From assembly GCA_964484395.1 (NCBI GenBank), contig CAZAFM010000080.1:1-9977 (forward strand): a DNA stretch of 9,977 bases. The letters run 5' to 3'. The notes under the pieces were generated by a model that saw only the letters and a program-made list of their open reading frames with translations, was not told where the DNA came from and did no database searches. Made by a program: the position numbers and the translations under genes. Shown one piece after another: positions 1 to 6,073 of this stretch (positions are counted from its first letter, which is position 1; each line of letters begins with the position of its first letter). The stretch is from CAZAFM01 sp964484395. Its GTDB lineage: Bacteria; Campylobacterota; Campylobacteria; Campylobacterales; CAZAFM01.

Positions 1-6
1 TTACGC

Positions 7-120
7 AGTAGGGTTCTCCGTAGAGATCCTTCGCATTCGCTCAGGATGACGGTGGACTCAGGATGACGGCAGGGAGAAGCTCAGGATGACGGGGCTCAGG
101 ATGACGGTGGGGCTTGGGAT
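7..120 (-). repeat. Dispersed intergenic repeat, expanded copy
   Basis: This is a copy of the repeat also seen at 1872-1932. Both begin with AGTAGG, carry the 27-bp core (here 24-50) and end with GGGGCTTGGGAT. In this copy the CTCAGGATGACGG part has been multiplied, making the element about twice as long. The core here is the reverse complement of the cores at 1797-1823 and 2721-2747. It sits just downstream of the minus-strand ATPase gene, so a read-through transcript would contain it. Nothing else is recognisable in 1-139. Confidence 0.75.
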
Positions 121-125
121 GAGGG
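40..125. repeat. Degenerate tandem repeat of a 13-bp unit
   Basis: The unit CTCAGGATGACGG occurs exactly at 40-52, 57-69, 80-92 and 95-107. A decayed fifth copy, CTTGGGATGAGGG, lies at 113-125. The gaps between exact units vary (4, 10 and 2 bp), so it is not a clean microsatellite or a CRISPR. It grows out of the right end of the dispersed-repeat core. Confidence 0.8.
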
Positions 126-139
126 TGGTGCAACTGTGA

Positions 140-1684
140 TTAATCTGCTCTTTCCCATTCGAAGTTGGATATGTTTTTTTTACTAGTGTCAAACTCTATG
201 CCTACAAGATAGAGTGGGTTACTTGTATGGTGAAGATATTTTTGATGGTATTTTTTTTCTTTTATCTGCTTTAGGGCTTCTCCTTTTTTTCCATCTACCT
301 TGAACTCTATGATATAAATAGCACTTTCCATCTTGATAGTGAGGTCTATCCTGCCTTTATTAGTAACATCCTCACCTACTATATCAAGACCTAAAGATTG
401 TAGATAGACATAGATGACACTTGCGTAGAAGCCCTCATAGTTCTGGATGTAGTTATTAGTGAAATTATGATAGGGGATGGAGGAGAATATAGAGGTGAGT
501 GCATCTTTGAAACCATCAAGGTTCTGCTCTCTTAGGGCTTGGCTTAGTGGTTTTGCTCTTAGGGTGTTGTCTTTGTAGATATAGGAGATTATGGATTTGT
601 TTAGAGAGGATTTGACCTCTTTGTTGGGGATTTTTAGGGTGTAGATAATATCACCATCTTCATCTTGTTCTACTCTATTAATTGTCAAATACCCGGCTTG
701 ATATAGTATGACCTCTATATCTAGATTTTCTATATCGAAGCTATTTAGGAGCTTTTTGTCTGCTCTTAGGTTTGTTAGGTTTGGTAGGAAGTAGTTGTTT
801 TTTTCTATCACCTTCATAAGGAATGTAGGTGTGCCTGTCTCAAACCAGTAGTTATCATATAGACAATCATTTGCAATGAACTGTAGTATATCAAAAGGAT
901 TGTACAGATTACTGCCTAAGAAGTTATAGCCGTTATACCAACGCTTTAGCTTCTCCATATCTACACCCTCTAGGTATGGTCTAAAGCTTGTCTCTATATC
1001 CTCCTGAGTGTATCCGCATATATCACCAAAGCGTTTTTGTAGGCTAATATCTACTATGTTGTTTAGTCCGCTAAAAATAGAGGTTTTGGTAAATTTACTA
1101 ACCCCAGTTAGAAATGCAAATCTTAGAAATTCATCACTTCCTTTGATAACTGAATAGAAATTCACTAGTCCATCTCTTATCTCTTTGGCTACTTCTGTGC
1201 TGGTGATGTTATCTAGGATGGGTTTGTCATACTCATCTATGAGTATTACTACCTTGCGGTTGTATTTTTCATAGGCTTTGATAATCAGCTCCCTGAAGCA
1301 TCCTGCTACATCACTCTCATCACTACACCCTATGCCTAGCCTATGCTGATTCTCTTTTAGAATCTTTAGAGTTCTGTTATCAAATGAAGCTCTGCTCTCT
1401 ATCTTTCCACTAGCAAAGCTAATGTTTATCACAGGGTATGAAGTACTAAAGTCCCACTTATCTTCAATAGCAAGTCCTTTGAAATAATCCTTTTTTCCTT
1501 CAAAGATGTTTTTTAATGTATCTAGAAATAGACTCTTTCCAAATCGTCTTGGGCGACTTAAGAATATATATTCATAATTTTGTATGATATCGAGTGCTAT
1601 ATCTGTTTTGTCTATGTATATATAGTCATCTTCTCTTAGCTTACTAAAAGTCTGTATACCTATTGGTAGTTTTTGTAGTTGCAT
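140..1684 (-). CDS. AAA-ATPase-like protein with C-terminal PD-(D/E)XK nuclease domain
   Basis: This 514-aa protein has the architecture of the AAA-ATPase_like plus PDDEXK_9 (DUF1703-type) family; its molecular function is not established. The N-terminal signature with IGIQTFSKL and YIYIDKT is typical. A Walker A variant, SRPRRFGKS, lies at residues 43-51 and Walker B, VVILIDEYDK, at about 145-154. The C-terminal nuclease-like core has GRIDLTI with Asp447, then IIEFK with Glu460 and Lys462, spaced as a D-(12)-ExK motif, so both catalytic centres look intact. Length is normal for the family. The start is the ATG at 1684, preceded by a purine-rich AAAGAGAG. It stands alone on its strand, bounded on both sides by the dispersed repeat. 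Such genes often occur in several copies per genome in accessory regions. Whether it acts in defence, as a selfish element or otherwise is unknown. Confidence 0.88.
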   Translation of the reverse strand: MQLQKLPIGIQTFSKLREDDYIYIDKTDIALDIIQNYEYIFLSRPRRFGKSLFLDTLKNIFEGKKDYFKGLAIEDKWDFSTSYPVINISFASGKIESRASFDNRTLKILKENQHRLGIGCSDESDVAGCFRELIIKAYEKYNRKVVILIDEYDKPILDNITSTEVAKEIRDGLVNFYSVIKGSDEFLRFAFLTGVSKFTKTSIFSGLNNIVDISLQKRFGDICGYTQEDIETSFRPYLEGVDMEKLKRWYNGYNFLGSNLYNPFDILQFIANDCLYDNYWFETGTPTFLMKVIEKNNYFLPNLTNLRADKKLLNSFDIENLDIEVILYQAGYLTINRVEQDEDGDIIYTLKIPNKEVKSSLNKSIISYIYKDNTLRAKPLSQALREQNLDGFKDALTSIFSSIPYHNFTNNYIQNYEGFYASVIYVYLQSLGLDIVGEDVTNKGRIDLTIKMESAIYIIEFKVDGKKGEALKQIKEKKYHQKYLHHTSNPLYLVGIEFDTSKKNISNFEWERAD

Positions 1685-1760
1685 TATGCTCTCTTTGTGC
1701 CTGTGTTTTTAGATATATTATACTAGAAGCTGGTTGTGGTTAGTCTGAATATTTTTTAGT

Positions 1761-1788
1761 GTTAAGCGTTAAGCGTTAAGGGTTAAGT
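1761..1788. repeat. Four tandem copies of heptamer GTTAAGN
   Basis: GTTAAGC at 1761-1767 and 1768-1774 is followed by GTTAAGG at 1775-1781 and GTTAAGT at 1782-1788. It lies in the gene-free stretch 1685-1960, immediately left of a dispersed-repeat copy. A 7-bp unit can change copy number by slippage, but it is not inside a gene and no promoter elements clearly flank it. Confidence 0.8.
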
Positions 1789-1849
1789 GGGTGGTTGTCA
1801 TTCTGAGCGAATGTGAAGAATCTATGTGTTATGTACTACTGGGTTGGTG
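1785..1849 (+). repeat. Dispersed repeat, forward copy A
   Basis: This 65-bp segment matches 2709-2773 without gaps, with 6 differences by eye. It contains the 27-bp core at 1797-1823. The core can form a hairpin: outer arms ATTCT (1800-1804) and AGAAT (1817-1821), facing GA dinucleotides, inner GC/GT pairs and a GAAT loop. A second GTACTACT (1851-1858) follows the one at 1833-1840. It forms an inverted pair with the copy at 1872-1932. Confidence 0.75.
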
Positions 1850-1871
1850 TGTACTACTGTGTAAATGACCT

Positions 1872-1932
1872 AGTAGGAGGCTCAGCAGAGATCCTTCGCG
1901 TTCGCTCAGGATGACGGTGGGGGGCTTGGGAT
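1872..1932 (-). repeat. Dispersed repeat, inverted copy
   Basis: This is an unexpanded relative of the copy at 7-120, with a single CTCAGGATGACGG unit. Its core is at 1889-1915. Read on the minus strand the hairpin arms are ATCCT and AGGAT instead of ATTCT and AGAAT, a paired change relative to the forward copies. It ends about 28 bp before the ATG of the small ORF at 1961. Confidence 0.75.
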
Positions 1933-1960
1933 TACAGAGAGAGGATTTGTGGTATAATTG

Positions 1961-2173
1961 ATGAAGGAAAAGCCTAAGAGAGAAGATATTTTTGAAAATA
2001 ATATATCTGGGATATGGCTAGATGAGAAGTCAAAAGAGTTAGTAAATAAGATAGGAAACCATGAGAGCTTGAGTAGTGAAGAGGTGATTATCCTTGTACT
2101 AAAGGCTCAGTCAAGCCACTTCCACCACTTAGATAAAGATCTGTTCAGGATATTTCCCAATTATTTTGGCTGA
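1961..2173 (+). CDS. Small hypothetical protein (doubtful)
   Basis: This would be a 70-aa soluble protein starting MKEKPKRED and ending FRIFPNYFG, rich in Lys and Glu; I recognise no family. Codon use resembles the neighbours, which favours real coding. Against it, no convincing ribosome binding site precedes the ATG: the nearest purine run, GAGAGAGGA, is about 16 nt away. The extended -10-like TGGTATAAT at 1950-1958 lies so close that a transcript from it would begin inside the ORF. A TTG immediately upstream (1958) is an alternative start. Its last 29 bp overlap the 3' end of the convergent toxin gene. It may be a decayed or antisense-overlapping remnant of the accessory region. Confidence 0.42.
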   Translation: MKEKPKREDIFENNISGIWLDEKSKELVNKIGNHESLSSEEVIILVLKAQSSHFHHLDKDLFRIFPNYFG

Positions 2174-2426
2174 ATATGCCTATAACTTCTATAGTGTTGT
2201 CTGTAATTCTATATGGTACGACATAGCCTTGATATATCAGGTCTCTTATGTTTTCATCATTTGATTTTAAGCTTTGACGGCATTTATAGGGCATATTTGG
2301 GATGTTTTCTAGTGATTTTCTTAAAGCATTCTTGAAGTTTCTTGCAGAGTTTGGGCTATCTTTTGCTACATGTATTAGTATCTCTGCAAGCTCTGATTTG
2401 AAGCGGTCTGTCCGTACGAGCTTCAA
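2145..2426 (-). CDS. RelE/ParE-family toxin of a type II toxin-antitoxin pair
   Basis: This 93-aa protein has the RelE/ParE fold pattern: an N-terminal strand MKLVRTDRF, two helices (about residues 8-43), then strands around IRDLIYQGYVVPYRI and the terminal IEVIGIFSQN. Family members act either as ribosome-dependent mRNA interferases (RelE) or gyrase poisons (ParE). The sequence alone does not decide which, although the C-terminal His/Arg ending seen in many members is replaced by SQNNWE. The gene overlaps the stop of its upstream partner by ATGA (2423-2426), the usual translational coupling of such pairs. Its 3' end overlaps the plus-strand ORF at 1961-2173. Length is normal and no frameshift is visible. 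Confidence 0.8.
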   Translation of the reverse strand: MKLVRTDRFKSELAEILIHVAKDSPNSARNFKNALRKSLENIPNMPYKCRQSLKSNDENIRDLIYQGYVVPYRITDNTIEVIGIFSQNNWEIS

Positions 2427-2638
2427 CTCTTAGCCCCATCTATAACTGTATCCATCTCTTTCCAAAACTCCTCATCAAAAGGCAGAAGCTCGACCTCACC
2501 GTTATCTATCTCATATAGACGCCTTTGAAGCTCCTCTCTTAGAGGGTCTTGGGTTATCTTGTAGGCTTCTTTGGGTAGTGACTCTAGGAGCTTTAGGGCT
2601 TCATCTGTGTATCTATCATCTATAGCTATGGTGGTCAT
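2423..2638 (-). CDS. Antitoxin partner of the RelE/ParE toxin
   Basis: This 71-aa acidic protein starts MTTIAIDD. It contains a helical middle (DEALKLLESLPKEAY, then REELQRRLYEIDNGEVELLPFDEEFWKEM). The tail resembles the toxin-wrapping C-terminus of type II antitoxins. I cannot assign a DNA-binding class (Phd, AbrB or ribbon-helix-helix) with confidence. I chose the start at 2638 because AAGGAT lies 4 nt upstream. A longer in-frame ATG at 2662 (MKHPKRI) has no such site, though it is possible. The order antitoxin-toxin and the 4-bp overlap with the toxin gene support the assignment. Expected role: neutralise the toxin and repress the shared promoter. Confidence 0.72.
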   Translation of the reverse strand: MTTIAIDDRYTDEALKLLESLPKEAYKITQDPLREELQRRLYEIDNGEVELLPFDEEFWKEMDTVIDGAKS

Positions 2639-2642
2639 GGTT

Positions 2643-2648
2643 ATCCTT
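2643..2648 (-). promoter_or_regulatory. Ribosome binding site deciding the antitoxin start
   Basis: AAGGAT on the minus strand is followed by AACC and the ATG at 2638. The alternative ATG at 2662 has only A-rich sequence in front of it, so this site favours the shorter protein. Confidence 0.6.
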
Positions 2649-2681
2649 TTGGGGTGCTTCATCTATTTTTGCCATGTAAGT

Positions 2682-2710
2682 ATTATACTTTAATGTTTGC
2701 TTGAATTCAA
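2682..2710 (-). promoter_or_regulatory. Sigma70-like promoter of the RelE/ParE toxin-antitoxin pair
   Basis: On the minus strand TTGAAT (2705-2710) is separated by 17 bp from a perfect TATAAT (2682-2687). Transcription would start near 2675, giving a leader of about 37 nt to the ATG at 2638. The -35 lies inside the perfect palindrome TTGAATTCAA (2701-2710), a possible operator for autorepression (inference). The dispersed repeat begins right behind it. Confidence 0.55.
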
Positions 2711-2773
2711 GTGGGTGGTGGTCATTCTGAGCGAATGCGAAGAATCTATGTGGTGTGTACTACTAGGTTGATG
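2709..2773 (+). repeat. Dispersed repeat, forward copy B
   Basis: This 65-bp copy aligns gap-free with 1785-1849 (6 differences by eye). Its 27-bp core is at 2721-2747, with hairpin arms ATTCT and AGAAT and intact inner GC/GC pairs. It fills most of the interval between the toxin-antitoxin promoter and the end of the rpoD operon (2639-2815). No obvious intrinsic terminator for the rpoD operon is visible here otherwise. Confidence 0.75.
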
Positions 2774-2815
2774 GGTTTAATGGGTGAATGATGTAGTAAT
2801 GACAACTACTCACAA

Positions 2816-3505
2816 CTAAATAATAGCTGGAATATCTAAGGATATCTTGGTTTTGTCGTATGATGCTGAGATGTTTAGGTTATATAGAGTTCGTTCTATC
2901 TCAGCTCTGTATTTTTGCATATCATCTTCACTCTCTACTTCTACTCTTATGATTCTTAGCTTGCCCTCAGGCGTTTTTATGTGCTCGCCTACTTTTATGT
3001 AGAGTCTGGTTATGACTTTTGTAGAGTGGTGTATGGGGGCGTAGAGTTTGTCAAATAGTTTTAGGAGTTTTTTTTCATCAACTCTTATCTCTGGGATTGC
3101 TGGGTCAAACTCGTTTATGAACTCTACTTCATTGTTTATTTTTTTGGTAGATATACAGAGGTCTAGAAGCATATAGACATTTACTAAGGGGGCTTTGTTG
3201 TCTATTGGTTGCTTTAAGATTTTTTTGGGTTTTTTGTAGAGTCTTATACCTATTATCTCCTCACTCTCATATCCAACAGTAATAGCAAAAAACTCAAACC
3301 TATCGTATTTGAGCTCTACATAGTGGGTGTTATAGCCAAAGCTATGAGGAGCATAGCTCTGCACTATCTCAAAAAGCTCACTGTTTTTGAGCACTGAGAG
3401 GAGATACTGCGCCTCTTTGTTTAGGTGGACTATCCGCCCTTCCCCACTAAAAAAAACAACTGGGTTTATGTCGTTCTCTATCCACGAACTATAAAGTGCC
3501 TCCAC
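2816..3505 (-). CDS. PAS-like / degenerate histidine-kinase-fold protein next to rpoD
   Basis: This 229-aa soluble protein matches no named gene that I recognise. Residues 11-92 look PAS-like: NPVVFFSGEGRIVHLNKEAQYLLS resembles the start of a PAS core. Residues about 108-229 resemble a histidine-kinase dimerisation/ATPase region: FDPAIPEIRVDEKKLLKLFDKLYAPIHHS follows the kinase pattern DP-x-hP-x-hh-x-D-xx-xL, then the N-box helix. The N-box Asn residues are absent (DKLYAPIHHS where kinases have NLL-NA), as are clear G-boxes, so ATP binding and kinase activity are unlikely. The start is GTG at 3505, only 2 nt after the rpoD stop, with GAAGAG inside the rpoD end as a weak ribosome binding site, so translation is probably coupled to rpoD. 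The domain reading is mine, by pattern; the gene itself is secure. Confidence 0.85.
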   Translation of the reverse strand: MEALYSSWIENDINPVVFFSGEGRIVHLNKEAQYLLSVLKNSELFEIVQSYAPHSFGYNTHYVELKYDRFEFFAITVGYESEEIIGIRLYKKPKKILKQPIDNKAPLVNVYMLLDLCISTKKINNEVEFINEFDPAIPEIRVDEKKLLKLFDKLYAPIHHSTKVITRLYIKVGEHIKTPEGKLRIIRVEVESEDDMQKYRAEIERTLYNLNISASYDKTKISLDIPAII

Positions 3506-3507
3506 TT

Positions 3508-5364
3508 CTACTCTTCTATGTAGCTTTTTAGTTTTCTGCCGACTTTTGGGTGCTTGAGCTTCTTGATAGCACTACTCTCTATCTGTCTGACTCTCTCTCT
3601 AGTTACACTTAGCTCCTTACCTATCTCCTCAAGTGTTCTATCACTCTCATCATCCATAAGCCCAAATCGCATCTTTATAACCGCTCTCTCTCGCTCATTT
3701 AGTTGCTCTAGAACATCATCTATCTGTGTTCTCAAGTCCTCTTTTAGTATAGAATCCATAGGCGTCTCATTACTCTTATCTTCTACAAAATCCCCAAACT
3801 TCCCGTCTTCATCACTTCCTACTGGTGCTTCTAGACTTATTGGCTCTTTTGTAATCTTTATGACATTTTTGACCTTCTCTTCTGGTAGTCCTACTTCATT
3901 TGATATATGCTCAACACTTGGCTCTTTGCCCTCCTCTTGGAGGTAGCGTCTTACTATCTTATTGATACGATTAATAGTCTCTATCATGTGAATTGGTATC
4001 CGTATGGTTCTTGCTTGATCAGCTATGGCTCGGCTAATAGCCTGTCTTATCCACCATGTAGCGTATGTAGAGAACTTATATCCCTTTTGATACTCAAACT
4101 TATCTACAGCTTTCATAAGTCCGATATTGCCCTCTTGAATGAGGTCTAGGAATGGTAAGCCTCTGTTTGTGTATCTTTTGGCGATTGATACAACTAGTCT
4201 TAGGTTTGACTTTGCCATTTTTGTCTTTGCTTTTTCAGCTATGGCTTTACCTCTTTTTATCTGCTCTACGATACTTTTTAGCTTCTCTGGTTCTAGGTTG
4301 AAGCTATCAGCACTAGCTTCTTTGGTCTGAAAGAGCTTTTTTATCTCCATATATGTACTGACCATGGTTGCTTCTGGGACTGCTACTGCTATGTCGTTTT
4401 TGTTCATATTTACTATGTTGGCTAGGATTTTTTTGTGATTATCTACTAGCTGGTCGTTAAAGAGTGAGAGCTTGTACTCTAGTCTTCTTAGCTCTTTTTC
4501 AAATCCATCTTTACTATATATTGCTGTCTCCATGGAGCGCACTAGCTCGTTTATGAGCTTGCTTGTAGGTCCTAGGTCTAGAAGTCTGTCTTTTAGGATG
4601 TTTTTCTTAAAAGCGTGTGTTAGCATGTAGTGGGTCTTTGCATCTACATCCTCAAAGTCCACTTCATCTACTGCTTCTACTATTTTCATCCACTCTTTTT
4701 TGGCTTTTTCTAGGGCTTTGAAGCTTTCTAGGACTTTGTCCACTCTTTTTTGGTCTTTGCGTCTGACTTTTCCTTCGCCTTCGCTCTCACCATCATCATC
4801 ACTCTCACTACTGTTTGACTCTGCACCTTCACTTTCATCATCTTCGAAGCTTTTAAAAAGCTCTTTTACTCGTCGCTCTCGGTTAATAAGCGCCTCTTTA
4901 TAATCAAGTATAAAGTCTATAAGATAAGGAACTGAACATATTGCATCAAGGATGATATCTTCACCTAGCTCTATTCTTTTGCTAAGCTCTATCTCTTCCT
5001 CTTTGATAAGTAGTGGTATCTGTCCCATCTCTCGCAGATACATACGCACAGGACTATCGCTCCTACTCCACTCTAGAAGCTCTCGCTCCTTCATGAAGTC
5101 AAACTCCTCTTCAAGCTCCTCATCTATGTACTTTAGCTTCTCTGCTTCCTCTTTTTTTCTATCTTCAAGGTTTAGCATCTCTGCTGTTTCTGAAGAGCTT
5201 AGGAGGTCTACTTTGTTCTTTTTTGCTAGAGAGAGAACCTTTTTAGATTGCGCTTGTGTAGGGCTTTTTTCTATAATATTTGCTATTTTTTCATACGATA
5301 TAAAAGAATTTTTACTCTCTGTAAAGAGTTTTTCAAGTTTTTGATTAAGGGTTTTTGCAGACAT
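3508..5364 (-). CDS. rpoD: RNA polymerase primary sigma factor RpoD (sigma70)
   Basis: This 618-aa housekeeping sigma factor directs RNA polymerase to -10/-35 promoters. The N-terminal region 1.1-like part is residues 1-80. Region 1.2 is about 104-135 (SPVRMYLREMG, IELSKRIE). A non-conserved region of about 136-375 includes a strongly acidic Ser/Asp/Glu segment at 174-199. Region 2 is about 383-458, with core-binding DLIQEGNIGLMKAVDKF (407-423) and the -10-reading YATWWIRQAI (435-444). Region 3 is about 459-540. Region 4.2 ends with the helix-turn-helix RTLEEIGKELSVTRERVRQIE (576-596) that reads the -35. All regions appear complete. The start is ATG 5364 with GAGGAG about 11 nt upstream. It is first in a two-gene unit with the PAS-like gene at 2816-3505. 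Confidence 0.97.
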   Translation of the reverse strand: MSAKTLNQKLEKLFTESKNSFISYEKIANIIEKSPTQAQSKKVLSLAKKNKVDLLSSSETAEMLNLEDRKKEEAEKLKYIDEELEEEFDFMKERELLEWSRSDSPVRMYLREMGQIPLLIKEEEIELSKRIELGEDIILDAICSVPYLIDFILDYKEALINRERRVKELFKSFEDDESEGAESNSSESDDDGESEGEGKVRRKDQKRVDKVLESFKALEKAKKEWMKIVEAVDEVDFEDVDAKTHYMLTHAFKKNILKDRLLDLGPTSKLINELVRSMETAIYSKDGFEKELRRLEYKLSLFNDQLVDNHKKILANIVNMNKNDIAVAVPEATMVSTYMEIKKLFQTKEASADSFNLEPEKLKSIVEQIKRGKAIAEKAKTKMAKSNLRLVVSIAKRYTNRGLPFLDLIQEGNIGLMKAVDKFEYQKGYKFSTYATWWIRQAISRAIADQARTIRIPIHMIETINRINKIVRRYLQEEGKEPSVEHISNEVGLPEEKVKNVIKITKEPISLEAPVGSDEDGKFGDFVEDKSNETPMDSILKEDLRTQIDDVLEQLNERERAVIKMRFGLMDDESDRTLEEIGKELSVTRERVRQIESSAIKKLKHPKVGRKLKSYIEE

Positions 5365-5498
5365 AAATATCGGTACTCCTCTGAAGTTCTAGGGGTTCTC
5401 AAGAATTCGCGATTGTATATAAATAATCATTAAAGTTTGATAAACTCTGCACTCTAAGTAGGCTTTTTCTAGAAATTATGATGGGTTTATTTGTATAT
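5365..5498 (-). promoter_or_regulatory. rpoD upstream region, promoter candidate
   Basis: This interval between the antitoxin stop and rpoD probably holds a promoter, but none is clear-cut. On the minus strand, TACAAT (5412-5417) and overlapping TATATA (5416-5421) follow an AT-rich tract, without a good -35. That is compatible with Campylobacterota promoters, which often lack a conserved -35. No terminator hairpin is evident after the antitoxin, so read-through from the toxin-antitoxin pair into rpoD is possible. Confidence 0.3.
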
Positions 5499-5723
5499 TT
5501 AAGTTATAGCAACCTTTTTAGATGCAAAAATAGTGTTATGAACAAAGGCTTGGAGTTTTTCTATCTCTTTTATAACTATGCTTTTATCTATGTCATTTTT
5601 GATTTGCGTCTTGACTCTCTCAAGCTCCCACTCAACATCTACTTGTTCAGATATAGCATCCAAGCTCTCTTTAAATTCTTTGTTTTTCATCTGTGTAGCA
5701 AAATATTTTTGAGCATTAGTCAT
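5499..5723 (-). CDS. Putative antitoxin of the HigB/Gp49-type pair, no visible HTH
   Basis: This 74-aa, Lys/Glu-rich, mostly helical protein starts MTNAQKYFATQMKNKEFKES. That opening resembles the N-terminal arm of antitoxins paired with Gp49-like toxins. Those partners usually continue into a Cro/C1 helix-turn-helix. Here I see no such motif, and the protein ends after NTIFASKKVAIT. The start is ATG 5723, with GGAGG about 9 nt upstream (inside the toxin gene). It overlaps the toxin stop by 8 bp (5716-5723), so the two are translationally coupled. The toxin-first order matches higBA loci. Function is inferred mainly from this arrangement. The overlapping plus-strand ORF at 5478-5744 is a shadow. 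Confidence 0.68.
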   Translation of the reverse strand: MTNAQKYFATQMKNKEFKESLDAISEQVDVEWELERVKTQIKNDIDKSIVIKEIEKLQAFVHNTIFASKKVAIT

Positions 5724-6066
5724 TTTTATATGCCTCCCTTATAGATTTCGCCTTTTCTATCTCTTTTCTTGGTGTCTTTTGAGATTTCTTAACAAAACCA
5801 TTTGTAAATACAATCATTCTATCTTTTTCATAAAAATAAAGACTTCTTGATACTCTATCTCTAAATCGGACTTTTAACTCAAAGATTCCACCCTCAAGCG
5901 GTTTTGAAAACTTATCTGATATATTATAGTTTTTATTTTTATATTCTACAAGCTTTTCTATGTTTTTGTAAATTAATGCTCTCTCTTTTGCACTTAAACT
6001 TTCTAAAAAATCAATCATTGGAATACTTCCAAAATAAAGAGCGAAATCGTAACTATATTCCTTCAT
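5716..6066 (-). CDS. HigB / phage Gp49-like RelE-superfamily toxin
   Basis: This 116-aa protein (from the ATG at 6066) follows the Gp49-like pattern. It has an N-terminal strand, then IDFLESLSAKERALIYKNIEKL (helices), KPLEGGIFELKVRFRDRVSRSLYFY (the L-x-GGIFELR-like strand and the RxLYF strand), and GFVKKSQKTPRKEIEKAKSI at the end. The family cleaves mRNA on the ribosome; catalytic residues cannot be fixed by eye. The frame remains open upstream, with starts at 6075 (ATG) and 6084 (TTG). I prefer 6066 because none of the three has a ribosome binding site and the -10 box TATAAT ends 7 nt before 6066. It is followed by its overlapping antitoxin and diverges from murA. Confidence 0.82.
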   Translation of the reverse strand: MKEYSYDFALYFGSIPMIDFLESLSAKERALIYKNIEKLVEYKNKNYNISDKFSKPLEGGIFELKVRFRDRVSRSLYFYEKDRMIVFTNGFVKKSQKTPRKEIEKAKSIREAYKND

Positions 6067-6073
6067 AGTATGC

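Noticed and set aside
40..125. CRISPR-like array
   Set aside because: The units are 13 bp with gaps of 2-10 bp, far too short and irregular for repeats and spacers, and no cas gene is present.
1785..1932. Insertion sequence or transposon ends
   Set aside because: An inverted repeat pair exists, but there is no transposase and no target-site duplication that I can see; the elements look like small dispersed repeats.
2639..2662. Longer antitoxin N-terminus starting MKHPKRI
   Set aside because: No ribosome binding site precedes it, whereas AAGGAT is well placed for the ATG at 2638.
3554..5344. Several plus-strand ORFs (3554-3946, 3907-4149, 4139-4330, 4700-4903, 4952-5344)
   Set aside because: They are antisense to rpoD, a complete conserved gene. 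Their Ser/Leu-rich translations mirror its Glu/Lys/Arg-rich codons.
5478..5744. Plus-strand 88-aa ORF
   Set aside because: It is antisense to the antitoxin gene, which has a good ribosome binding site and an overlap with its toxin; the plus-strand frame has neither.
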